Source: Pinus tabuliformis
Taxonomy: Eukaryota; Streptophyta; Pinopsida; Pinales; Pinaceae
Reading direction: 5' to 3'
DNA: 64,000 nt
Assembly (NCBI GenBank): GCA_031772625.1
Contig: CM062807.1
Span: 1,146,979,007-1,147,043,006, forward strand
Part shown: positions 44,101 through 54,560 of the stretch, piece after piece
How the letters are laid out: every line of letters starts with the position of its first letter
Position numbering within the stretch: position 1 is the first letter of the stretch
Program-made: the position numbers and the translations under genes
Notes under the pieces: generated by a model
Database searches by the model: none
The model's input: the letters and a program-made list of their open reading frames with translations, nothing else
Told to the model about the DNA's origin: nothing

Positions 44101-47100
44101 CCTCAATGGGGACTTTGACCTAAAACATGATGACTCAAGCATGAAACCCATGCTTTAATAAGTCATAATAATAATAATAATAATTTCCTTTTCTTTATCT
44201 TGATAAATACATTTCATTATGGCTCAAATATAATTATGAAGACCGAACCTAGTTACATTTTTCAACACAAACATTATGTGGTGCTCCAAAGTGGCTCTAG
44301 GGCACAAGTAGCGGTCTCATGGGTCTCTTGGTGTAAAATAACCCTGTAAACTGCTCCAAATGAGGGCATGAAAGATGGTGCTTTCCTTCCCATGTCTCAA
44401 GGATGAGACAAACCTCCTCTAGGCCTTGGATCAACTGCTAAACCCTGTATATAATGCTAAGCCAACTATGGGCACTGCTGGTCCAAGTGCATCACCTCGC
44501 ATATAATATGGGGCAATAAGCAAGTTGTTGAAAGCATTGAGGATGCCCATGGCATGAGATAATCCTCTGTCACATGATGGAAACCCATGGCTCTCAACAC
44601 ATACCCTACAAGTGTCGATATGATCCTCTGGTGGGCTTAGGCCCTAGTTAAGTTGCCCAAGCCATAATGAAACCACCTGCCAATCCTATATAAGATTCAA
44701 TGTGGCTCCTCACCTTTAGATACAATAATTCATTAGTGAAATTGGGTAAATAAGCTTGTTAATCATGGGCAAAAATGGATACTTCATAGTGGGTTTCCCT
44801 TCCAGACTTGGGGCTTTGAGTATGTAATGTTGTTACCTTCCTATGTAGGAGTAGTTAATGAACAACCCTATTAGGTGTTCCCAACCCCTAAAGGGAAGGA
44901 CGTGTTTGAGGTACATCCTTCGAATGGTAGGTGTCATGTGGATAATGATGAGGTGGATGGGGACATAGGGGTTTCAAGGCCAAATGCCATGGGCTGAAGG
45001 GTGGTAATGGCAAGGGATGTCCACATATTTGGGTGTATGAATGTAGGAGGGAGCAATCATGGTACATGAGTTACCTCAATCTTTGTTTTTCCACCCTTCT
45101 TCATTTTCCTTTTGCCTTTTATTGATTTTTTTTTTTTTTTTTACTAGTTGGGATTCCAGGGGATGAGAGCATGATGTTTATGATATAATAGTGATTACCC
45201 CCTAAAGGTGGGGCAGTTCATCGCTTACCAGGAGTTAGGACATACATGGGTTCCTTAATTATGCAGGGGGCACTCATAGGGGCCCTAGGAACTAGGGTGA
45301 TGGCCATAATAATGAGTAGAGCTCATGCTTGGCTTTTTCCCATGTGCTAAAGTTATTGTCCCAACCATATTTTTCATTTTGTGGTACATTTCCTTTTGTA
45401 TGTGGCCATATATGCTTTAATATTTTTTTTTAGTTGCATCAACCTTTGGGGAATCATTCCAAGCCCGACCCAGACATGTGGACAAGGGGAGGGTGAGTAC
45501 CAAAATCTTGTGGACCTAGTGGTCATGTGGTCCCATAGAGGGAGTGAAAAATGTGGAATGAGAAAATGAGACTATGCTACAAAAATCGGGGTTTACCAAG
45601 TAGTGCCCATCCTAAAGTTGTAAGCGCGTAGGGGAGGTCCCGCGGGACTAGGGTTGAGGATAAACCCCCCAGTTAAGATAAGAGAACAAGACTACAATCA
45701 AAACCCTTACTCCTTCCAAGTCACCCAATAATCCATACTCAAGTGTCCTCATGAAAAACAAGCATAACACACCATTGCATAATGAAAAATCATACCTTTA
45801 GGATTGTATGGCCCACCTTCAAACATACGATTTTGACAGATGTGTGAGGGGACATATGTCTAGCTCAGGGAGCAAAGACATTTGGCACAATATCGACTAC
45901 ATGGGTGGCTATTAGGAGTTGTTGGCTGCTGGATGAAGAGAAATCTGGGAGAAAATTTCTCCTATGGGTTCACCCACTACTAGTGGGTGACAGTGGGTAG
46001 GGAAGGCTTTCAATTCAAACCGAGTAGCCATGGCAACAAATGTAATTCTAGGATTGAAGTTAATTCTAGGGGGTAGAAGTACCTGCCTCACTAAGAGGGA
46101 GTGTTGATGTTTGTAGCTCAGGAGGCTACCTCTGCACAAACCTAAGTGCCTAGGTATGCAGAAGTCACCGGTAAATCTCCTTAGGACACTTGGTCAATGT
46201 GTGAGCAAGTTTCTTTTGTAACTTAGCCTATATTCAACGGGTGCTTAGCTCAAGTGGTTGGGATGGTGGTTTGCCATCCCATCCACCTGGGTTCAAATCC
46301 CTAGGGACATGGCTCGTCATAGTAAGGCTAGAAGGATAGGTGTCTCATTGGAATCTAGGATATCGACTCTAGTTCTCGCGGTTTCTAGATGTCTCAGTCC
46401 TAGGATGAACTACGAGTGCCTGATATATGTGGCTTGTGCATTGTTGCATATATCTAGGGAGGTTGCTAGTTCCCCATCAAAATTTATGTTAATAAAACTT
46501 AGCCTAAGTCTAACTTAGGAAAAACACATAATTATTATGTTGCCTTATTGAGCTAATGAAACATTAGAAAAAGTAAAGTATTTACTTTAGTCATTGTGTT
46601 TTATTCTCAGCCCTTGATCTCAAGTGAGGCGAGATCTAATCTCAACCGTTAGTCACTTTGGTGATTAGGGTTAGGGATTTATCTCAATGAAAAGTTATAA
46701 AAGCAAGGTTAAGGAGAAGGAGAACATACACCATAAAATAGCACAAGATTGAGAGAGGAATCTCAGTGAAAAGTGTGATACTCTAGAGTTTTAGGTTCAA
46801 GGAAGGGGGGTAGCAAGAATATCTAGATCAAGTGAAGAGGGCTTGATCAGTTGGATTAGATCCAATGGTGTATGTATTTTTTCTTAGTTGGACTATTATC
46901 TCTTGACAAGAACCCAAGTAGGTTATGAATCAATTTAATGATTAATTAATTTAGTTGGACAAAATTTGTTGTGTCATTGTGATTGAGACTGGTACATTTT
47001 GCTTTCACTAAATTTATTGTATTAATGAACCTAGCTCTGTAATCAATCAATATATTTATAATTTGCTAATATCCAAGTGTTGGGTACTAGGTTTGCAGGA

Positions 47101-49606
47101 AAAAATAACAAAGTGAACATTGATATATTGTTAGAAAAACCACAAAATGCTACTAAGATCACCAGGAACAACAACCTAAAATATTATTAAATCAGAACTT
47201 CATAAACCAAAGTTCTTTATCCTCATTAAAATCACTGATCACAAATTTTTGGAAGAGTTTTGAACATATGGAGTGTAGAAATTTCACCTGTAGATCAAAC
47301 GGGTAATGCAATGTACTAAAGAAAAACACACGATCTACTTCTAGAAAACATTAAGCGGAAGCAAAATCGATTTCATGAGCAACATCAACCATAAACACAT
47401 ATAACTAATCAAGAGAAATAATCACACATAACACAGATATATCACTGGGGAAAGCACCAGGATAAAACCCCAACACTGTATTATCAATCAAGTGGAAATC
47501 CTCTTCTGTTTACAAAAAATATCAGCTAAAGAGCTATCCTGTACTTCCTGCAATCAAAAGATGAAGATGATAGACTCACTATGCCTCAATATGTAGGCAA
47601 CCATCCATCAATCCCCTATTTCCTTGTGCAATTTTGATTGGGGTCCAATTCATAACATATGAGCATTGGCCCCAAATCATACTTGATGTCAACCATAGGT
47701 CCAACTACGCAATCCTTGAGGACACTAGTTCCTCACGCATGTAAGGAATATTCCATGGGAAGATCCAAGCATCTGATAGTACACTGCCTCTCATCTAATC
47801 TCAACTGGGTCTCTGACAAAACTAACATGCAACAGTTATCCATGAGTGAATCCTCAGTTATCTAAAATAATAGTTGTCACATGCATGCAAGCATTAACAA
47901 ACTATATTTTATTATTCTAACAACTTGTTAAAATAATCTAACTGGACTTGACTAGTTAGAACTAAGTCAATTGATTCTCTCATTATAGAACTCATACTTA
48001 TTCCCTCAATCAGTGGAGGAAATTAAGGATAAATTCCTCAATCAGTGGGACAACTCATGTGCATGCTCACAAAGACTTCAAATTCGAATTTCCTTAACTA
48101 ATTAACTCAACTAAATTAATTAATTAATATTTCCAACTGCTGTTAAGACCAAGATTAATTTTACTTCCTATAGATAGACTAGGGACTGCTATAAATAGGA
48201 AGGGACCCAGAAATGCTATTTTTAGAACTTTCTATTTTTAGCAGTTTCACCTCTCACCCAAGGTGGCCAATGACCTCACTGGCCAAACTACTATTTTTAG
48301 ACATGCTATTTTTAGACATTCCATTTTTAGCACATTCGAAATTTAGCATTTCTTATTGCCCACTTTTCAACATGGAGGCCTCTTTGAGTGAAAATGAAAG
48401 GCATTGCTAGCTAAAACTGTCATTCTAGATGCAATGTTATGGTCAAATTTTCTCTAAAGTGCATGGATTTTTCGAATATGAACAACCAACCTAGATCTTT
48501 AAGAAATAGAATTGTTTAGGTCCACAGTTCTGACTTCATATTCGGAAGAAGGAATTGAAGTTGTTCAAATATTCAACATACCTTCATCTCCAAACAAAAA
48601 ATGATGTTAACCTCTCAAGTGTTTTCACACATTGTAAAATTTACACGTGGAAAATTAAGAACAAAATATGCCACAGAAATAACTCACAAGAATGAAAGAT
48701 AAAGACAACAATATCTATTAGTATGTGGTAAATCCCTCAAGAGGGAAGCATCCATAGAGCAATGGAAGCATTGTATTATTGCTCAATACAGAAAAGTTAC
48801 ATCTAGTACAATATTTTAATCTCTATCATTATGTACAAGTGACTTTTTATGCTTTTTAAATAGAGATCACAGACCAATCAGGTGATAGGACATAGATTAC
48901 CTATGATGAATGCCAAGAATTTGAGCACCAACATATCACTTAATCATAGGAAGAAATGGTGACCATCAGATAAAGCATACTTAAAAGCACGTGTCGATAA
49001 TGCATTACACCAGTTTGGTCTTAAATAACATCCTAATGTCTAATGTCCTAACAACTAGTACCTCAACATATATTTAGTTGATTGCTTGACCCTCTGATAT
49101 TGATAGAATCTCTAACATGATTTTCTCTGACTTGTACAATTGCTTAGCAGAAGACATTCACACCCATCATTTGTTTGTTAACCTATAGTTTAATATCAAA
49201 TTTAAATTATGACTAAACCTTGAAGAATTGTGACTATAATTTTTATCACTTGATATGATTGACCTTATTTTTTTGGTATATTTATGTAAGATTTATTGGA
49301 ATTTAAATTGTTGGCATCAGGTATGCAGATGAAAGTGTTATTCTTGCTTGCAAGTGGGCTTACAAAGATGCTGAGGAAAACGCAGTTTTAGAAGGTATAG
49401 GATCAATTTTTTATCAAGAAAGTCTTTGTATTCACTAACTTTTGGGGATATTGAATGTTGAAATGCCTGCATTTGCAGATGACTATTTCCTCTCTCGCTT
49501 GCCCATCGTTGAGAAACAACTCGCAAAAGGAGGCGTAAGGTTGGCTGCAACACTCAATCGTATTTTCAATTCAAAAGAAGACTACAGCCGGGAATCAGAA
49601 CTCTAG
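35107..49606 (+). CDS. S1/P1-type nuclease (plant ENDO/BFN family), last four exons
   Basis: The joined exons 35107-35199, 35373-35440, 49321-49394 and 49479-49606 give 120 codons plus stop, with consistent phases and GT/AG borders. The protein begins IWDSLIIETAMKDFYDNDLE, continues with NIT, WSGEVPTWEKC, ACPNLYADESVILACKWAY and DDYFLSRLPIVEKQLAKGG, then VRLAATLNRIF, ending ESEL. This is the C-terminal part of plant S1/P1 nucleases, secreted zinc-dependent enzymes that cut single-stranded RNA and DNA, often in senescence and cell death. The Asp of IWD matches the last zinc ligand of the H-x3-D pair. The usual length is about 290-310 residues, so the 5' exons are missing from the window. The third intron segment is 13,880 bp. 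Reading frame and splice sites look intact, so this is probably a working gene rather than a relic. Confidence 0.9.
35373..35440 (+). CDS. Nuclease exon B
   Basis: 68 nt, DSWSGEVPTWEKCNGHDLAC then PN plus two bases. The acceptor is AAACAG and the donor GTAAGT is a strong consensus. Two conserved Cys are present. The next exon must start in phase 2, and 49321 does. Confidence 0.9.
35441..36590 (+). other. Start of the giant nuclease intron, no exon
   Basis: Non-coding. The first part looks like ordinary intron. The stretch from about 36000 has GC-richer, repeat-like sequence (many GGTGG and TTGGAGG words) and may belong to an unrecognised element adjoining the Copia LTR. Confidence 0.5.
36591..37751 (+). 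repeat. Copia left (5') LTR
   Basis: It is clearly homologous to 46508-47110 from about 36925 onward, sharing CTTAGGAAAA, TTATAAAAG and GGTACATTTTGCTT blocks. The left edge rests only on the shared TGTTGATG start. It contains an extra block of about 200 bp at 37107-37315 with repeated ATCGGCAA words that the right LTR lacks. Confidence 0.72.
37752..37763 (+). promoter_or_regulatory. Primer-binding site, initiator Met tRNA
   Basis: A perfect TGGTATCAGAGC directly after the LTR end CTAACA. Confidence 0.95.
37764..38952 (+). other. Copia untranslated leader
   Basis: No coding frame of recognisable function. It lies between the primer site and gag, about 1.2 kb. Opposite-strand open stretches (for example 38274-38735) lack motifs and are not called. 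Confidence 0.5.
38953..40400 (+). pseudogene. Copia gag and protease, many stops
   Basis: It starts MESTDLRFEDRLNGTYNFSP with the Copia Gag W (PWKEW). Pieces follow: VLKDVKTRFIIMHGMKDHVI, a damaged zinc knuckle CFPYRKRGLYAS-x-C (one Cys and the His replaced by Tyr), then protease WLLDSGDTRHM near 39806-39838. The pre-integrase segment (FGDDAKHVVNRVGTVIF, EMKDVLWVLEL, VREINLYRQKG) comes next. Stops are frequent and frames change. The sequence ends where the Tat-like solo LTR begins; no integrase core or RT follows on the other side. Confidence 0.78.
41870..42257. other. Unassigned junction between solo LTR and Copia relic
   Basis: AT-rich. A pyrimidine tract TGCTCCCTCTTAATCC at about 42095-42110 looks like the reverse complement of a Copia polypurine tract, but no LTR of the 43234 family is attached to its left. 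The Copia 3' LTR may have been lost by recombination. Confidence 0.4.
42258..43097 (-). pseudogene. Copia gag with intact zinc knuckle, frameshifted
   Basis: It is open from MSNSMKGEKKLGASNYRAWK at 43097 to 42528 (189 codons): the Copia Gag domain with NYRAWKNRI, AKFREAKILAMTLMVDGI, MYEALSKLF and LKNKLRTIKV. A frameshift near 42560 precedes the tail, in which a complete CCHC knuckle CYNCHKMSHYRSDC lies near 42360-42405. The frame stops near 42258 without a protease. The family is the same as the gag in 52196-57519. Confidence 0.85.
43222..43233 (-). promoter_or_regulatory. Primer-binding site, initiator Met tRNA (one mismatch)
   Basis: The reverse complement is TGGTTTCAGAGC, directly adjoining the LTR at 43234. 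Confidence 0.88.
43234..44267 (-). repeat. Copia 5' LTR (family shared with 52196)
   Basis: 1,034 bp, TGTTGGAAAA...TTTTTCAACA. Its outer end read on the - strand (TGTTGAAAAATGTAACTAGG) matches the start of the LTRs at 52196 and 56512. It contains a tandem duplication of 55 bp near 43572-43682 and an (ATT)n run near 44167-44185. Confidence 0.85.
46102..47110 (+). repeat. Copia right (3') LTR with SINE insertion
   Basis: Starts TGTTGATG after the purine tract and ends AATAACA. The 46508-47110 part aligns to the left LTR. The SINE at 46231-46496 interrupts it. Confidence 0.8.
46231..46496 (+). mobile_element. tRNA-derived SINE
   Basis: It is flanked by a perfect 10-bp duplication ACTTAGCCTA at 46221-46230 and 46497-46506. 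The head carries an A box (TAGCTCAAGTGG, 46246-46257) and a B box (GGTTCAAATCC, 46290-46300) at tRNA spacing, so it has an internal RNA polymerase III promoter. The body is 266 bp, ending TTAATAAA. It depends on LINE proteins for movement; none are in this window. Confidence 0.88.
47111..47273 (+). other. Short intron stretch between two insertions
   Basis: Non-coding. It ends with the left TGGAG target-duplication copy at 47269-47273. Confidence 0.6.
47274..48372 (-). repeat. Copia solo LTR in the nuclease intron
   Basis: 1,099 bp, TGTAGAAATTTC...TTTTCAACA, flanked by TGGAG on both sides (47269-47273 and 48373-48377). It is homologous along its length to 58506-59532 and 61659-62670. Its U3 holds four exact CTATTTTTAG words (48216, 48232, 48291, 48306) and one near match (48321). 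Clean borders and no internal sequence indicate recombination between the two LTRs of a former full copy. Confidence 0.93.
48378..49320 (+). other. End of the giant nuclease intron
   Basis: Non-coding. 48610-48900 has LTR-like character, with a TTTTCACACATTG start and an AAATAGAGATC word, but I cannot pair it. The intron ends GGCATCAG at 49320. Confidence 0.55.
49321..49394 (+). CDS. Nuclease exon C
   Basis: 74 nt, completing the split codon after CPN and giving YADESVILACKWAYKDAEEN and AVLE. Acceptor ATCAG, donor GTATAG. The intron after it is 84 bp. Confidence 0.9.
49479..49606 (+). CDS. Nuclease exon D (last coding exon)
   Basis: Acceptor TTTGCAG. It encodes DDYFLSRLPIVEKQLAKGGV, then RLAATLNRIF and a short hydrophilic tail to TAG at 49604-49606. 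The GGVRLAATLNRIF ending is highly characteristic of plant S1/P1 nucleases. Confidence 0.92.
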
Positions 49607-49871
49607 AAAAAACAGGGCTGAGTTGCCGGCAACAATAGTCTTGTAAACTATGTCTATATTAGTAAGAATGCATGTGCCATTGTGAAAACTATCGTTGCAT
49701 CTTGATTGCTTTGTGTCAAGAAATCAGCTGTAGCTTTATACATCATTTTTATGAAGGATTTATGTTGCATAAATGTTTTTAAATTTTCCTTTGGATTTCG
49801 AATTGCCACTTTCATATTTAAAATCATTTAATATTTGCATGCTTTCCAGAGATCTTCGAGTGATGGGATGG

Positions 49872-49877
49872 AATAAA
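49872..49877 (+). terminator. Possible polyadenylation signal of the nuclease gene
   Basis: AATAAA about 265 bp after the stop codon. Plant signals are loose, so the true end could lie elsewhere. Confidence 0.4.
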
Positions 49878-50179
49878 AGTAATGTGTGTTAAGATATTAT
49901 TGATTTAGGTGAAGGTTTAGCTCAAATGGTTACAGTTAAAAAAGAGATATCTTAGAGATCTCTTCCCCCACTTCAGGGGAGGTCACAGTTACAGTTCTTT
50001 TTGATCTTTTAGAGTTAGGTTTCATAATTTCGGCCATTGGTCTATTTTTATTAGCATATCGGGATGGATTAAGTCTTTGAAGTTTTTTCATGCATGGTTA
50101 TATGTGTTTTATTGTAGATTGTATTTTGTACTTATTCAAAAAATAAAGATGCTTATAACTTCTATTCATAAGAAAATTA

Positions 50180-50232
50180 TTATATGTGTAATAAATTTGT
50201 GAAGTATTATATGTGTAATAAATTTGTGAAGA
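50180..50232. repeat. 27-bp tandem duplication
   Basis: Two adjacent copies of TTATATGTGTAATAAATTTG plus GTGAAG(T)A-like end. Confidence 0.85.
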
Positions 50233-50446
50233 TGACTATATTATTTATTTAGAGGCATGTGTTTCTTTAGATTTATGTATAGAATGACAATAGTTTATTT
50301 TTAAAATCAAATGCGATATATAAGTTTGCCTGAATTTCGTATCACCATGTAATGAAGAATATCATGTGTTAAGGTGTGGGACCGATTCAAGTGACCTTAA
50401 AGTCTATTTCATAAGGTTCATGTAACTTTCATATCTCAACTTTGCT

Positions 50447-50632
50447 AGATTGTATGTATTGCCTTTTCTAATAATTAAATCTTGAATGACATCATTTTCT
50501 TGCTTACTTGTAATACATGGGTAATCTTTATGATTATAAATCTTGAATGACAGTTTTCCTCTTTTTAATAATCGAAACTTGAATGACATCTTTCCTCTTT
50601 TTAATAATCAAAACTTGAATGACATTCTTCTT
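50447..50632. repeat. Degenerate tandem repeat
   Basis: Four spaced copies of AAACTTGAATGACA or AAATCTTGAATGACA. The last two lie in clear units of about 36-38 bp (CTCTTTTTAATAATC plus the shared word). Confidence 0.75.
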
Positions 50633-52195
50633 TTCTATAGAATGAAATGCTGAACTTCTGTAATTTTGAAAAGAGAAATTGATAATGAAAAGCATAAACT
50701 ATATTATTAATCTATAAGACTAGTTAATAAAAAACTAGGTTTATAACTATATGTTTCAATAAATAAATAAATCATCCATCATTTCAATTTACATTTGCAA
50801 TAAATTAAATATGAGAATTATTACATACATTTTCATTTTCATTTTAAGTTTAACAACATAACCATGAATTTATCATGTTTTAATAAATATGAAATATGAT
50901 TGAGCAAGATGATTGAGCTTAGAATTTTGATTTTAAAATTGATTAGTGTGGAAATTTAAAGTAGCCTTTCAATATGTACAGATTACTTAAAGCTTAATGG
51001 ACTCTTTTATGACTACTTTAATTTACTCATGAAAGACAATAGACTAAAAAATACTTATTATAATAAGAATATGACACATGTAGATAATTATGAACGGAAG
51101 CTTTTCGAGAAATAATATAGACATGAATATGTGGTTTGATGGTAAAGTGAAGAATCTAATGGACTCCAGTCTCATCCCAACTAGCAACAACACTCTTGTG
51201 GTGGCCAATCGTTGGATCCATCATTCCTTGTTTGTTGTGCTAGATTATAATAGTGATTAGCTAGGTGAGTTGTGACTAGGATTATGAATACATACTATCA
51301 ACAATTTTTACACTATACTATACTATTGGATATGGTAGTCAAACCTAATGTTTCCAAGTAATATATAAATATTGACTTAATAAAGAGAAAAAATGTTATA
51401 AGTAATATAAGAGATTTTAGTGTATTTTGGTCTTAAACTACAACACTCTTAAAAGAAAAGAACTTGCACATAAACTTATCAAAAACTAAGATCCCATGAA
51501 TAAATTCATTCTTACAACTCTTCATCATTCCAAAGCCAAGTCTTCCAAATTTATGAAACATTTTGACAAAAAAAGAGATTTTCTTCTTATTAATAGATAA
51601 TAAATTTAAAAAACCAAATAAGCTCTTGATACACTTGTGATAAGACATTAAATGCACAAATATTTAAGAGAACTTGGACTAATACTTTTTCATTTGAGTG
51701 AAAGTATAAGCCTCAAGATAAACAAAAATATATTTAATGTGGAATGAATATCATTCCTTATGGATGGTATATAGAATTTACAAAATTTATGAACTCTAAA
51801 TAGTTTAAGGACTTAAATAAACTCTCATAAGGTTGTTGGGGACTCTACAATCTTGTTGAGCAGAGGGTAAGTAATTAAACTACACATACATAATAGGTTC
51901 CGAATACATCAAGACACCTTCACGTTAGAACACACATAGAAATAAACTATTCAAAGTGATGAGATGACATTGAATTAACAACATTAATAATCTTGTACAT
52001 TTGCACCATAGGCTAAGACTTGTACATGATAGCTCTAGCTTGTTAATCTTTAGGTTGTAACAATCCTCACCTTTTACCCTTGTTTTTGTAATTTAAATTA
52101 TAATTGTAATACCAACATGGGAGCCACGTGTGGATGATAGATTGTGTGATTGAAACACTTAAAATTAATTTATGTGATAGTTTCATGAAGGAAGG

Positions 52196-53310
52196 TGTTG
52201 AAAAGTGTAGATAGGTTCGGTCTTCATAATGACATGTAATTATGATTTTATGTAATCAGATGTAAAAGAGAAAAATAAAATTATTGTATTGAATTGCTTC
52301 ATGGGTTTCATGAACAAGAGATTTTCTTTTTGAGTCAAGGCTCCCATTGAGAGTCTTTAGGAATTATTTGTCATCTAGTCATAAAATGATAGAGTCATTG
52401 TCATGTAATGAAGTCATGTTACACTTTGTAAAAGGTCAAAATTGTCTATGTAAAGTGTCCTCCAAGACCTTGTCACATAATCTCTTCAAGTCGGCCTACA
52501 ACAATGGAAGAACATGCTAGAAGAACTCGACCTAACTACTTGTGATCATGTCAGCCTAAAGGACATGAGGTGAAGTGTATATATAACCACACTCAGCCTT
52601 ACTTATAGGTAAGCAACTCGACAAGAATTCGTTGAAGAAGAAGTGTGAAGAAGAGGCTACCAATAGAAGTGCGAAAAAAGTATAAGGAGAGTTTCTTCTG
52701 GGGTTGCAAAGGAGGTTTCTTCTGGGGCAATGAAGGAGGTTTCTTCTAGGTTAGAGAAGGAGAGTTTTCTTATGGGTCAGCGAAGGAATGATTCTTCTGG
52801 GATACTTGTTTTGGGTAACCGAGATAGAGATCTAGAGATCGAGATTCTCTAAAGGAAGCCAGTGGGATTATAGAGACCAAGTTTCTCTAGGAGAAGTCGA
52901 GAAGAAGCAGTGTGAAGTATAGAGATTTAGTTTCTCTAGAAGGAGCCGAGGAGAGCGATTTGAGATCAAGAAGAAAGTCCAGAAAGGTAAGAGGCAAAGC
53001 ATCAAGGTTAGTGACAAGGTTCTTGGGAGGATACTAGAGTCAAGGGTCTTTGTCATGGTGTTGGTATTCATAAATTGAAGATCAGGAAGAAGAATTTTAA
53101 TCAGGTTTTCCTCTCAAGAGGTGAGAGGTTTTGTCCCTGGATGTCAAGCCTACATACTGTGTCACTTGTCTTTTATTGTTCATATTGGTAATTGTCTTGA
53201 TGAAAATAATATAACAAAGAAAATACTATAAGCTAAGAAGTAAAAGTATATCACAAGCAATTATCAAGCAGAGAAATCATTTAAGTATTCATGCCCTAGA
53301 TTTCTCAACA
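52196..53310 (+). repeat. Copia 5' LTR with 24-bp minisatellite
   Basis: 1,115 bp, TGTTGAAAAG...TCTCAACA. TATATATAA near 52579 is a plausible TATA box. 52690-52800 holds about five imperfect copies of a 24-bp unit around GGTTTCTTCTGGGGCAA. The right LTR has about eight. Confidence 0.9.
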
Positions 53311-53322
53311 TGGTATTAGAGC
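53311..53322 (+). promoter_or_regulatory. Primer-binding site, initiator Met tRNA (one mismatch)
   Basis: TGGTATTAGAGC directly after the LTR. Confidence 0.92.
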
Positions 53323-53749
53323 TTAGGTGTTGATTCAAGAAGGGGCATTCAAAGCAAGTAGACACACAAGAATCAAGCTTCAAAGAAGGATAAAAGCAAG
53401 TCAAAGAACACCAAGTAAGAAATCAAGAGCTACCAAAACCTTAGATCGAAGAAATATACTCTAGCAATAGTCTTGAAATTATCTTCAAGAAGGAAGCAGG
53501 AAGAAAGATCGAAACCCTAGAAGAACTTCAGGGATCATCACTCATAGATCACCAAATAAGTGGAAGCTTTTCAAATCTAAGGAAGGTTAGATTGAAACAA
53601 AATCTTCTCTCTATTGAAGCAAGGATCTCATTTGGAAAAAGATCATCCTAAAGAAGGTAGTCTTCCCCCATTGAAGTAATAACATTCTTAAAAGGATCAT
53701 CTGAAGCATCATGTTCATCATCAAGTTGAAGATTCTATCTTCACAAGTA

Positions 53750-54560
53750 AGTACCTTTTTATAATCTAATCTAGTAAAAATGACCATGTTTCAAGGAGAA
53801 CCATGAGCTAGTTGGGATATCAAAATTCCTTGCATGCAGAAGAAGGATAGACACAATCCTTGAAGTAAATAAAGTCATTGATGATGTCTATAGAAAGATC
53901 TCCAAGCCATCTGAAGAACAAGCATTATCCGAATACATGAAAAGGTATCTAAAGGCTCAAAATATTCTTAAGGAATCTATTAAAGATCCTGTCATTCCCT
54001 ATGTAGCCAAGCTGGAGACATCTAAAGAAATACATGATAAACCGGTAGAAATTTTCTCTAAAAGCACGATAGAAAAGATCATATAACTTAGATCTGATCT
54101 ATATAAATTGAAGGTGCCAAAGGATGAAGGGATATCATCATGTCTTTAAAAAGAATCTCAAATAAAAGGGAAATTGAAAGATCTAGGAGAGATGGTATCC
54201 GATAAAGAAATAATCTCTGTTATTCTAAATGCAATGACTGATGAACAAGGTAACCTCATATCTACTAAGGAAGAGGAAGTTATCCCATTCATCAAATTAT
54301 GCTCTCTCTGCAAGGCAGAAGACGACATGTTGAAGAAAGAAAGTAACAAAATATTAGATAGAAGGGATCAATCAGTGACAAAAAGAAAAAGGGAAATTTG
54401 GAAAGTTTGGTCCTCCAAAGAAAAAGAAGAACATGGCTAGGGAAAGATGCTATGGTTATCAGGAACTTGGGCACTATATAAGAGATTTTCCTAAACGTAA
54501 AAGGGACAGGGAAGAAACCCATATTACTGAGGAAGTGAAAGAACCTGAGACAAAAAAATC
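53750..54560 (+). pseudogene. Copia gag, zinc knuckle damaged
   Basis: Pieces in order: YMKRYLKAQNILKESIKDPV, AKLETSKEIHD, LRSDLYKLKVPKDEG, then an open stretch 54174-54440 (LKDLGEMVSDKEIISVILNA, AMTDE). The knuckle region near 54445-54500 reads CYGYQELGHYIRDF, so two of the three Cys of CCHC are replaced (Tyr and Phe). Stops and frame changes are frequent. Packaging function is lost. Confidence 0.78.

Larger units (their letters stand above)
40407..45992 (-). repeat. Tat-like solo LTR, itself interrupted by a Copia relic
   Basis: GTGGG flanks it at 40402-40406 and 45993-45997. Termini in - orientation are TGTCACCC and GGAAACA. 40407-41870 resembles the R/U5 side of 33244-34352. 44268-45992 resembles 29230-30467 and the reverse complement of 4822-6386. 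With the Copia relic removed it is a single LTR left by recombination. Both ends lie inside the older Copia element, so it arrived later. Confidence 0.85.
36591..47110 (+). mobile_element. Copia element inside the nuclease intron
   Basis: A left LTR ending at 37751 is followed by a perfect iMet primer site. The right LTR is 46102-47110, preceded by an AAGAGGGA polypurine tract. Gag and protease remnants are on the + strand, the same strand as the gene. A Tat-like solo LTR is inserted at 40407-45992, and there is no recognisable RT or integrase. I find no target duplication at the outer ends, so the left boundary (36591) is less certain than the right. Confidence 0.75.
49878..52195. other. AT-rich intergenic region
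   Basis: No gene seen. It contains two small tandem repeats (listed separately). A TTTAGCTCAAATGG word near 49917 resembles a tRNA A box, but no B box follows at the right distance. Open stretches of about 60-75 codons here lack motifs. Confidence 0.55.

Noticed and set aside
44167..44186. (ATA/ATT)n run considered as a CRISPR-like or satellite array
   Set aside because: It is a simple trinucleotide microsatellite inside an LTR; no spaced repeats of CRISPR type exist anywhere in the window.
48213..48410. Short frames beginning MLFLELSIFSSFTSHP at 48213, 59358 and 62511
   Set aside because: They recur only because they are read through the repeated CTATTTTTAG words of one LTR family; they lie in U3 and antisense to the element.
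49917..50010. Possible tRNA or SINE head (TTTAGCTCAAATGG)
   Set aside because: A-box-like word only; no B box at tRNA distance and no flanking duplication.
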